64,000 nt of DNA from Firmicutes bacterium CAG:631 (GTDB lineage: Bacteria; Bacillota_I; Bacilli_A; RFN20; CAG-631): NCBI GenBank assembly GCA_000433015.1, contig HF998010.1, positions 23,111-87,110 of the forward strand, given 5' to 3'. The stretch's first letter is position 1; every line of letters starts with the position of its first letter. A program made the position numbers and the translations under genes. Shown one piece after another: positions 18,015 to 26,300 of the stretch. The notes below the pieces were generated by a model that was given only the letters and a program-made list of their open reading frames with translations, did not search any database and had not been told where the DNA came from.

Positions 18015-18450
18015 CCTTAGATACCTCCTTAAAGATTTGATTTTCTGAACCTACAAAAGGTTTAATTGTTGTTTTTAATTCTTGAATAAAATTACCAGTC
18101 TTTAAATACTTAAGCTTTGTAATAATTTCGGGAGGAACCTCATCTCTTGTGTGTCCTGTATACAAAGCTATATCAAAGCCTTCTTCAGCAAGTCTGTCAA
18201 TAAGTTTTACTAATTCATCTTTTTGAACCAATGGCTCACCTCCAGAAATAGTTATTTTCTTATTAAATACTTTTTGCTTCAATTCATTTACTAAGTCATC
18301 AATACTTACTTCTTTGCCTTTATTGATGTCCCATGTGGATTTATTTTGACATCCTTTACAATGAATGTTGCATCCTTGCATAAATAGTACAGTTCTAATT
18401 CCAGGACCATCAACATGAGAATTATTATATTTAATAGAATTAATACGCAT
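17998..18450 (-). CDS. nrdG: anaerobic ribonucleotide reductase activase (radical SAM)
   Basis: A 150-residue radical-SAM enzyme. The cluster-binding cysteines are C27, C31 and C34 (GCNIHCKGCQ), and the GGEPL motif follows. It activates NrdD by forming the glycyl radical from SAM. The gene precedes nrdD and overlaps it by 17 bases, which supports coupled translation. The start ATG overlaps the preceding hypothetical gene by 11 bases. Length is normal for NrdG. Confidence 0.85.
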   Translation of the reverse strand: MRINSIKYNNSHVDGPGIRTVLFMQGCNIHCKGCQNKSTWDINKGKEVSIDDLVNELKQKVFNKKITISGGEPLVQKDELVKLIDRLAEEGFDIALYTGHTRDEVPPEIITKLKYLKTGNFIQELKTTIKPFVGSENQIFKEVSKDETTK

Positions 18451-18865
18451 AGCAGTAATCCTCCTTCTTTGAAGATTTTTCTAAAATTTTGAATTTTCTT
18501 AATTTATAAGCAACTCTATCTTTTCTTGCTTGTTTATCAAATGATTGTTTTACATTATGTAGATCAGCAACCATTCTTTCAGCTAGATTAACTATTAGAT
18601 TTTGTTCTTGTCTTGAATGACATTTTAAATAAGGATCATTATCATTGATTTCTTTTATTTCTAAGAATTCTTCTAATGTAATGCATCTTACATCTAGAAT
18701 TGCATCCTTATGATCGTGTTTAACTCTTGGAAATTGTCTTACCTTTTTAGCTGCTTCTTTACCTGATTCAGCTACTACTGCAAATTTAACTGGAATATAG
18801 TTTTTTCTACCTACATGTCCACATTTAGCGATTACCATAAAATACTTTTCAAATTCATTTTTCAT
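18440..18865 (-). CDS. hypothetical protein upstream of nrdG
   Basis: A 141-residue protein, basic overall, starting MKNEFEKYFMVIAKCGH. The start is chosen at the ATG preceded by GGAGGACAAGACA; a GTG seven codons upstream would lie inside the likely leader. No family was recognised. It is the first gene of the unit that includes nrdG, nrdD, the small ORF, the phosphoesterase, the kinase and the LRR-methyltransferase. Confidence 0.45.
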   Translation of the reverse strand: MKNEFEKYFMVIAKCGHVGRKNYIPVKFAVVAESGKEAAKKVRQFPRVKHDHKDAILDVRCITLEEFLEIKEINDNDPYLKCHSRQEQNLIVNLAERMVADLHNVKQSFDKQARKDRVAYKLRKFKILEKSSKKEDYCYAY

Positions 18866-18916
18866 TGTCTTGTCCTCCAATTTCACTTATAGTTTATCAA
18901 GCAATAATTCTTCTCG

Positions 18917-19030
18917 ATAGGACGCCGTTTGCACTACCTCTTTCTTCCCATCAAATCGACGAATTATTAACTTTTACACCTCCATTTTAGTTTGAAATTG
19001 GAGTCCTTCATAGGACGCTATTTGCACTAC
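18917..19030. repeat. pair of 21-base direct repeats 93 bases apart upstream of the nrd unit
   Basis: ATAGGACGCCGTTTGCACTAC (18917-18937) recurs as a near copy at 19010-19030 that differs only at two adjacent bases. The unit is not a palindrome and does not match a known operator such as an NrdR box. The copies lie in the 5' leader of the nrd-containing unit, so they may be regulatory. Confidence 0.6.
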
Positions 19031-19047
19031 TAATTATCGATGAGTTT

Positions 19048-19083
19048 GTTATCTTATGTTATCTTATATATATATATATATAT
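19048..19083. repeat. tandem GTTATCTTAT pair followed by a (TA)n tract
   Basis: GTTATCTTAT occurs twice back to back at 19048-19067 and runs into about 19 bases of alternating TA. It lies upstream of the nrd unit and downstream of the HTH gene terminator. It is probably promoter-proximal AT-rich DNA. Confidence 0.4.
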
Positions 19084-19114
19084 TGATAAAGGTGCCTGAG
19101 CCAAATTTAGGCGT

Positions 19115-19146
19115 AAAAAAAAGGAGCCTCCTATTTAAGAAGCTCC
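19115..19146 (-). terminator. terminator of the HTH gene
   Basis: GGAGC (19123-19127) pairs with GCTCC (19142-19146) and extends imperfectly inward, with an 8-base T-run on the minus strand. The stem overlaps the last codons of the gene. Confidence 0.7.
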
Positions 19147-19349
19147 ATAAAATCTATTTCTAAAACCTCAGCAATATACATAATAGTAGATAAACTATTA
19201 ACACCATGTTTAATCCATCTACGGATTACTGAAGGGTCTTGACCCATACCATCCAAAGCGAAAGAAACCTGTGTTTTATACTTAGATTCAGAAATAAATT
19301 TTTTAAGATTTTGACCAACCTTAGCTAGTCTTTCATCTACTTGTGTCAT
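19131..19349 (-). CDS. small helix-turn-helix regulator
   Basis: A 72-residue protein that is little more than a DNA-binding domain: GQNLKKFISESKYKTQVSFA followed by GMGQDPSVIRRWIKHGVNSL, resembling XRE/Cro-type folds. The start is the ATG 8 bases past GGAGG; a TTG two codons earlier is less likely. It has its own -10 box and terminator, so it is a single-gene unit between the middle and left blocks of the island. It probably controls one of them, perhaps through the repeats at 18917-19030. Confidence 0.6.
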   Translation of the reverse strand: MTQVDERLAKVGQNLKKFISESKYKTQVSFALDGMGQDPSVIRRWIKHGVNSLSTIMYIAEVLEIDFMELLK

Positions 19350-19416
19350 ATGCAATACCTCCTTTGCGAAGGTATGTTTGTACCAATGCTCCAGAGTATT
19401 CTTCTGACACGCTTAT

Positions 19417-19422
19417 ATTATA
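19417..19422 (-). promoter_or_regulatory. -10 box of the HTH gene
   Basis: TATAAT on the minus strand, 68 bases before the start codon and immediately after the terminator of the preceding operon. No clear -35 box was found, since that position lies within the terminator. Confidence 0.5.
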
Positions 19423-19424
19423 TC

Positions 19425-19457
19425 AAAAAAAGGACCAAATTTCCATCAATTCGGCCC
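19425..19457 (-). terminator. terminator of the seven-gene middle operon
   Basis: GGGCCGAATT and AATTTGGTCC form a 10-bp stem with wobble pairs and a 6-base loop (GATGGA), followed by TTTTTTT on the minus strand. It lies 30 bases past the stop of the last gene. Confidence 0.75.
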
Positions 19458-19486
19458 TATCTATATAACACTATTTTCAATTTTGT

Positions 19487-20758
19487 TTATCTATCAAATT
19501 TATAATATTTTCCGTTATAGTAGTATGAATACTTTCCATCTAATCTTGAATGGTATTTATGACTTGTTTTTATATAACCCTCATAAAATAATATACCGTC
19601 AGCAACAACAACTATTAATAATGGTAATGCATATACGTTACCATCATTTGCAGATAAAGCAAATATTGCTATCATCATTCCAACCCATATAGTTAATAGA
19701 TTCATAAGAAATGCAAATATTCCCATAATGCTAAATCTTTCTTCTGATACAACATTTCCATCAGAATTTAATCTATTCTTTTCTCTATGAGCATTTAAAA
19801 GTGACGAACACTTAATCTTATCTTTTTGTACAAATGCTTTTACAACCAATAATACTCCAAATATTAATGGGAATATAAAAGGAAATAACCAATACCATTC
19901 GCCAAGTATTGAAACTACCACCCCTGCAGCTGAGACCATTGCTATAAGTGCTCCCAAAATCAAATTAGATTTATTAATTCTTTTTGAAATAACTTTATCA
20001 TTATATTCAAAATACATTTGTCCATTGATTTTAATTTCTTTTATTTCTTCAAAAGATAAATCATTTTTTGGCTTTGCAGCAGCTTTATTATCTTCAACTA
20101 ATTTGTCATAGTTAATATCATAATCTTTTGATGCAAGGCATGTTAACTCTTCAAATACTTCTTTAGTAATTTTTAAAGATATCTTTTTTGTTAATTCAAT
20201 CAAACTCAAGCAATCTTCAACAAGCATTATGTTGAAATCTTTAATCGCTTTTAATTCTACATTTTTTATCTCGTTGTAGACATTTAAAAAGTACTCTTCA
20301 AGAACATAAATATAATCAGAATCAGTATCATCATATTCCTTTTTATATTTAAAATAATGGTCCTTAGTCTTAAGCATATTATCTTCTATTATTTCAATAC
20401 ACCTGGACATTTCAGATTCTTTTTTATCACTATCTAATTCTAAACTATTAATATATCTAATTGTTGAAATAATGATTTTTTCAGTTTGTTCAGGAACTTT
20501 AGTCCAAAAAAACATATCATGATAGCCTTTAAAATTACATAATGATGCATATAATGGTGCTTCCCAATCTAAAGGGTTTAATAGGCTGATATGATTATAA
20601 TATTTTTGAGCAGTTTGAAAATCACCATAATCCCATGTCCTTTTAGCTAGGGCATATAAATCATTTATGCTAATACCTTCAAGTCTTTGAGATATATCTT
20701 CAATTTGTTCTCCTTGCTTATCAAGTTTTTCAAATACATTTTGAGGCTTATTTTCCAT
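19487..20758 (-). CDS. TPR-like membrane protein, last gene of the middle operon
   Basis: A 423-residue protein. The N-terminal part carries a TPR-like helix pair (AKRTWDYGDFQTAQKYYNHI, then the usual LNP and W-x-A pattern), a central helical region to about 265, and four transmembrane helices at about 275-298, 300-322, 352-377 and 380-400 in pairs. The C-terminus is Tyr-rich. No family was recognised. It overlaps the coiled-coil gene by 11 bases and is followed by the operon terminator. The membrane part suggests a membrane effector or anchor for the operon, which is inference. Confidence 0.45.
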   Translation of the reverse strand: MENKPQNVFEKLDKQGEQIEDISQRLEGISINDLYALAKRTWDYGDFQTAQKYYNHISLLNPLDWEAPLYASLCNFKGYHDMFFWTKVPEQTEKIIISTIRYINSLELDSDKKESEMSRCIEIIEDNMLKTKDHYFKYKKEYDDTDSDYIYVLEEYFLNVYNEIKNVELKAIKDFNIMLVEDCLSLIELTKKISLKITKEVFEELTCLASKDYDINYDKLVEDNKAAAKPKNDLSFEEIKEIKINGQMYFEYNDKVISKRINKSNLILGALIAMVSAAGVVVSILGEWYWLFPFIFPLIFGVLLVVKAFVQKDKIKCSSLLNAHREKNRLNSDGNVVSEERFSIMGIFAFLMNLLTIWVGMMIAIFALSANDGNVYALPLLIVVVADGILFYEGYIKTSHKYHSRLDGKYSYYYNGKYYKFDR

Positions 20759-21557
20759 TTTTAATCGCCTCCAACTTTAATCTTTCAGCTGCTAGTTCTT
20801 CATCAGTAATTTCTCTACCATCAATTAATTTAGATGTTCTTCTAGCAATTATTCTATTTTCAACTAAATAATCCTGCATGTTATTGAGCATATCAATAGT
20901 CTTATTTAGTTTTTCTTCCATAGAATTTAACTTAATATCTTTTAATATGCTGATTTGAGCTTGTAACCTTTGATTTTGTTCATCAAGATTTAAAAGTTCA
21001 ATATCTTTGATAGATAATAATGATTTATATTGTTCTAAGTCCTGTTCAGATAATTTGTTGTTGTCGTATGCTTCCTTCAATTCATCTTTAAGTTTTAATA
21101 CTTCTTCTCTATATTCATTATTTAACCTTTCAGTTTCACCATATATTGACGAAAAATAATCAGCATCAAATTCAACATTGATTGCTTTTATAAATGTTAA
21201 GTAGTAATTAACTAAACTGAAATATACTTTCAAATAATTAATGATACTTTCAACACCAAGAGTCTTCTCTTTTTTGTGTTTATGGTCATTACATTTCTTA
21301 ATATAATCAGGAAGCTTATTATATGTATAGTCATCTAGTTTTAATACAACAAGTAAAAAATTCTTAATAGATTCTTCTTTTACTAAATAGCCACAAGTTC
21401 TTGAATCATCGTAAGCAATATTATTCTCATCAAGAATGTATTTAATTGTTGCTTCTAGAAGATCTAAATAAGAATCATAAAAGGAATTACTTTTAGATTT
21501 GATATTTCTTTCTAATGTATTAAATCTTGTTGTAAGTGAATCATTAAACAATTGCAT
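20748..21557 (-). CDS. helical coiled-coil protein of the middle operon
   Basis: A 269-residue protein. Residues 1-130 are alpha-helical with a segment like the HEPN/DUF4145-type N-termini of some helicases and abortive-infection proteins (KKCNDHKHKKEK at about 87-98), but no R-x4-H motif is seen. Residues 150-235 form a long charged coiled coil (NEYREEVLKLKDELKEAYDN onward). The C-terminus is charged. It starts 11 bases after the HEPN gene and overlaps the TPR-membrane gene. Function is unknown. Confidence 0.45.
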   Translation of the reverse strand: MQLFNDSLTTRFNTLERNIKSKSNSFYDSYLDLLEATIKYILDENNIAYDDSRTCGYLVKEESIKNFLLVVLKLDDYTYNKLPDYIKKCNDHKHKKEKTLGVESIINYLKVYFSLVNYYLTFIKAINVEFDADYFSSIYGETERLNNEYREEVLKLKDELKEAYDNNKLSEQDLEQYKSLLSIKDIELLNLDEQNQRLQAQISILKDIKLNSMEEKLNKTIDMLNNMQDYLVENRIIARRTSKLIDGREITDEELAAERLKLEAIKNGK

Positions 21558-21568
21558 ATTTTTGCCTC

Positions 21569-22132
21569 CTATTCTTTTATTTCAATGTGCCAAGATATAT
21601 CGGTTATTCCTTTAGAACAACTATTCATATCTTTAATATATCCAGTTCTATATGATTTAGGTAAAATCTTGATAAATATATTTAGAACTTCTTCTAATGT
21701 TTTTCCGTTATATAGATGATTTAATAATATCTTGTTATGTACTACACTATTTCTAAATTCAGTTATTGTTTTCTTTTCTTTTAATAATAATTGCAAATCA
21801 ATATCATCATAATTTGCTGCATCACCAATAGATAAATACTCCTCTAAAGCTCTTCCAAATTCGAATCTTAATAAGTTTCCTTGATTAATTGTTTTGTGTT
21901 TTTTAATAAATGATTTATATAATTCCTCAAGAAACACAATATATTTGAAAGAATTAATAAGAATTCTTTTGTCATATTTTATGTAATAAGTAACATTATT
22001 CCAGGTGTACTCGATATTTTTCTTTTTTAGGAATTCTATAATCGTAAGATATCTATATTCACCTTTTAGATTGACCCAATGAAGTATTTCTTGCTCATGT
22101 TCTTTATAATCAATAATTTTTTCTTCTAACAT
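21569..22132 (-). CDS. HEPN-domain protein, probable toxin partner
   Basis: A 187-residue helical protein with an R-x4-H motif (R127, N128, H132 in EFRNSVVHNKIL), the catalytic signature of HEPN ribonucleases. The adjacent upstream gene is a nucleotidyltransferase and the two frames overlap by 23 bases. This pairing is the known HEPN-MNT (type VII) toxin-antitoxin arrangement, where the MNT protein adenylylates and silences the HEPN RNase. This HEPN is somewhat longer than common ones (about 130-140). The call rests on the motif and the pairing. Confidence 0.6.
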   Translation of the reverse strand: MLEEKIIDYKEHEQEILHWVNLKGEYRYLTIIEFLKKKNIEYTWNNVTYYIKYDKRILINSFKYIVFLEELYKSFIKKHKTINQGNLLRFEFGRALEEYLSIGDAANYDDIDLQLLLKEKKTITEFRNSVVHNKILLNHLYNGKTLEEVLNIFIKILPKSYRTGYIKDMNSCSKGITDISWHIEIKE

Positions 22133-22754
22133 AATTATTAACCTCTTCTATAAACACTTCACAAGATGATTTTTTGGATGGATCATTGTCGTTCTTTCTT
22201 TTTTCAATTACTTTTCTAGGGAGAACATAATTCTCAATTAAATCTTGTTTTTCAAAAGGAGATAGTTTATCAAGTTTTTTATATGCATCATTGAATTTAG
22301 GAAGTTGATTCCAAGTAAATTCATTAATACTTGAATTACGTTTGTTATTTCTTCTAATTATTTCTTTATTTTGAGGGAATAATCGAATTATTACAAAGTC
22401 ATAAGAATACTTGTCTCTAAGATTGATTAGAGTTACTGCTGTAGTAGAATTTTCAACTCTAAAGTTTTTATTATTTTTAAAAGCTTCATTTAAGCAATTA
22501 AAGAAGTCGTTTTTTATCTTTGTAGCATTCTTTAATCCATTTTTTAAATATTCTTCAGAATTGCTAGTTAACAGTAGTTGATAATCAATATCCCAGAAGC
22601 CTTTACTATCCTTTAAGATTGTGTTCCATTGAGCTGAACCAACTAATCTTTCTGCAAAAGCATATTTATCACTCAATTCATTATGAAGAAAGTTTAAAAC
22701 CTCTTTTGCGAATTCTCTTGCTTCACTGCTTTGCTTTTTTGTTACTCTTTCCAC
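22110..22754 (-). CDS. minimal nucleotidyltransferase, probable antitoxin of the HEPN protein
   Basis: A 214-residue polymerase-beta-fold protein. The GS of the helix-turn lies at 39-40, the two metal-binding Asp at 55 and 57 (FWDIDYQL) and the third acidic residue probably at Asp119 (YSYDFVII). The gap from GS to the DxD is longer than in common MNT antitoxins (GSx10DxD). It starts with GTG behind AAGGAG. As antitoxin it would modify the HEPN partner with AMP; a CD-NTase-like signalling role is possible, but the protein is short for that family. Confidence 0.6.
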   Translation of the reverse strand: MERVTKKQSSEAREFAKEVLNFLHNELSDKYAFAERLVGSAQWNTILKDSKGFWDIDYQLLLTSNSEEYLKNGLKNATKIKNDFFNCLNEAFKNNKNFRVENSTTAVTLINLRDKYSYDFVIIRLFPQNKEIIRRNNKRNSSINEFTWNQLPKFNDAYKKLDKLSPFEKQDLIENYVLPRKVIEKRKNDNDPSKKSSCEVFIEEVNNYVRRKNY

Positions 22755-22777
22755 TAAGCATCGACTCCTTTCTTTTT

Positions 22778-23302
22778 TTATTTTAAACCTAATGTAATAG
22801 TTACTGCATCTTCTTCAGCTAATAATTCTCTTAACTCAGATTTACTTAAATTGATATGACCAAGTTTAGTAAATGACCAACTATTATTATCATAATATAA
22901 GCATATTTGATTAGAGTTATATAAAACAACTTCCCCTGGACCTACACTCATATTTGAATCATTACTAACGAGTGCAAATCCTAATGATCCTGTTTGTTCA
23001 AAATCACCATATTGATGTAATTCAATAGTTAATCCATCTTTAGCATGTTTCTTTAAATCTTTTACCGATTCATTATCTAACCAGAATAAATCAACTAAAG
23101 TATTTCCTATTTTTAATGTTAATGTCATATTTGCAGTTTCAACTACTTCTTCAGTTGTGGTTGTTGGATTATCATCTGTTGGAGTAGTAATTGTTGTACT
23201 AGGATCATCAGTAGTTGGTTGTATTGATGAGCTATTTGATTTGTCACAGGATGTCATTGTAATAAGCATAATTGTTAGAATTATTGTTAAGAGTTTCTTC
23301 AT
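22778..23302 (-). CDS. lipoprotein inside the middle operon
   Basis: A 174-residue protein with a signal peptide ending in TSCDKS (lipobox Cys at about 19), then a Ser/Thr/Pro/Asp-rich linker of about 35 residues and a compact domain of about 110 residues with no recognised family. It starts three bases past the stop of the large ATPase gene with no good ribosome-binding site, which suggests coupled translation. A secreted lipoprotein in the same unit as a HEPN/MNT pair and a large ATPase is unusual. Confidence 0.6.
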   Translation of the reverse strand: MKKLLTIILTIMLITMTSCDKSNSSSIQPTTDDPSTTITTPTDDNPTTTTEEVVETANMTLTLKIGNTLVDLFWLDNESVKDLKKHAKDGLTIELHQYGDFEQTGSLGFALVSNDSNMSVGPGEVVLYNSNQICLYYDNNSWSFTKLGHINLSKSELRELLAEEDAVTITLGLK

Positions 23303-23305
23303 AGG

Positions 23306-26300
23306 CTAATCTTCGCTTTCTTTCAATTTAGCTCTGACTTTAAACTCACTTTGTTCTACAGAAAATCTGCTATTATTAAAGAAATTCTCTCCATTTTCAA
23401 ACAATAATATATTACCTAATACTATTGGATTTTGAGGCTTTTCATTTACTATAGGAACAAACCATAATTCATATGAATCTTTATGTTTTTCAGCAAAATC
23501 AAATTCGTTCTTTGTTAATGTAAAATCAATATTGTTTGCAGAACTTCCTTTAACTTCAACATAATGAATACCATTAGAATCTGAATATCTCATATCATAT
23601 CCTAAGGTATCATCTCCATGCTCAACTTTATTTGCTTTTTCAGCATTACCTGATAGCCATTCAACACTTCCGTTTTCACCAATCTTTTTATTAAGAACGT
23701 TAAACACTTTACTTTCAGCAACAAATCCATTATAATCTTTTGTTTCTTGTGAAGAGTCACTGTGAGACTTTCCTTTTTTTCCTTTATGGCCACCACGAGT
23801 CTCCTTATTAATCGGATTAGCAACTATATCCCCTTTCACTGTTATAGAATTATCTTCATTAGCAATCTCATCATTTAATGCGGAATAGTCTATATTTTTT
23901 TTAGGAGCAGCTGGCATTTGCTCTTCTTGATTATTTTCGGATTCTTTTTTTGTTTCAGAGGAGTTTTCAATATTTTTTAAATCTTGTAATAATTCTTCAT
24001 AATCATCATCAAGCAAGTCTAGTTCATCAAGCGAAACACCTATAAAATCCTCAATGCTATCTTTGATGTTGAAGTGAATACTGTTCACCATAGAAAGATT
24101 AAAGAAATCATAACTATGTCTTTTACCATCAAAATCTTCATAGCATCCATTATTTTCAATAGCGTCTTTAAGTAGATATTTTAGATATTTACTCCTATAT
24201 TTGTTTTTTAAGGAAATAAATTCATTCTGATAATGCAATGTTAAATCTATTGGTTCATAAGCATATTTGTTATAGTCAGCTATATCAATTTTCAATGATT
24301 CAAATATATTAATAAAAGCATCGTAATTATCATCACTATTCAAGTTATCATAATTGATTTGAGTATTATAAACGTCAAGTTCCATCAAATCGTTAATATC
24401 TAAATTAGTTGCTTGTGAAATAGCATCCCAAAACTCTTCTTTTGAGTCAATTATAGTACTAAATCGTTCTTTAGATAAATTAACAATAGATAAAGTTTCA
24501 TCTCCATTACCCTTAAAATATTCCTCAACTTCTTTTGTTGTGTGCTTGCTTAATATAATAATAAATGCATCTTTATCCCCATCAACATCAATCATTGTTG
24601 TTATTACTTCTGATACAGCATTGATAAATGGTGTTTGTTCTTTCAATTGATCTATACTTTGCAAAAATTCTGGTATTTTAATATAAGCAATTTTATCATT
24701 AATTGAATAGATTACTTCATAATCTTTTAATATACCTTTCTTTTCCTCTCCACCAATGTAATATACAGTTGATGCTTGAGAGACCAAACATAATTTGCTC
24801 TTTTTTAAAACATTAAGTTCTCTATTTTTATAATCAAAGTCTATTCGTTTTGCATAAATGTATGGCAATATCTTTTGATATTCTTTCTGATAAGTCGAAT
24901 TCAAGGCATGTTCAATAACATCTTTTACTTCAACATTGCCAATTTTCAATATAGATTGAACACCAAACATTTTTTCAACTTTTGAATCGCCAACTCTTCT
25001 ATTAAGAGCCAATTTAGGGAATGAATCTAAAATATCGTCACTATAAACCTTTTTGCCAACATAATAGACTTCTTTTAATGGCAAATATTGATATTTTTTA
25101 TTAACTTCAGCTAGAACTTTTCCTTCTTTTTTAAATTCTTCATACTTTTTGTTATCAGTTATTAGTTTATTTAATCTATCATCTTTAAAGTATAGATTTA
25201 ACTGAGTATAAATCTTTTTTCCCAATGTATAGTCTTTATCTAATTCTGGTAAATTTAGCATTATTTCATATATTTTTTCTTTTGATAAATATTCAATATC
25301 ATCTGCAACATTCAATTTTTCCAATAATGCTTCGATATCCTTTTTACAGTTTCTATTAAATAAAGAATTTAGAGACTCGTAGTTGACATTAAGCACCTCA
25401 ACAATTGGAGATAGTTTATGCTGTGCTAAAGTACAATTATATGAATTAACTTTTTTATTAGATAACGTTGGAAGCCACTCATATTCCATAAATACTTTAT
25501 TAAGCCATGATTTCATTTGTGACTTTCTAACAAATCTAGCCTCTTTTTTGTTAGGAGGCCATCCTCTCATATATGCATCATCACTAATTTCAATGTCACT
25601 AATAATATGAGAATAAAGATCTTTATCATTTAAAATCCAGTATAAAATATCGTTAAAATCAGATTTTTCTAAAATAGACTCTATGTCCTTTATTGCATCT
25701 ACTTTTATAATTCTTCCATATTGACTAAAAAATGTTGAATGTGTCATAGATCCATCTCTATCTGTATGCAAAGTAGAAAAGAACTTCGCGTTATAATTGA
25801 TGTAATCAGATATTTGTTCATTAGATAGCTCAATTAATTCTATTATAGGATATTCTTTTACCCCCAGCTGTTTAAGGAAGATTTTAACAAGCTCAGGAGA
25901 TTCATTTTCTAATCCTAATTCATTTGGTTTAGATATAAAAGTTGAGTTAGTAGTATTGTTTATAATTCTTTCCCCAATAATATTATTGTATTCACTGCCA
26001 AAATAGCACTTGCTACAACCAATAATATTACCTTTCCTTGATATAGCTTTAACATCTATATTAGTTAACGAAGAAACAAATTTTTGATCATTATTTTTCC
26101 ACGTTGTAAATAGCCAATTCAATAGACTTGTTATCTTATCTTTTTCTTCTTTGCACTGACTAATTAACTCTCTTAGAACCCTATCAAAAGAATACTCATC
26201 ACAATTAAAATATTCTAATTTATCAGCCATTTGTCGTGCGTTACATTTCCAATAACTACGTAAACTGTTTTCCAACGTTTTATTGATAAATCTTAATTTA

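Noticed and set aside
19048-19083. Replication origin in the TA tract
   Set aside because: There are no DnaA boxes or initiator gene next to it; AT-rich promoter DNA is enough to explain it.
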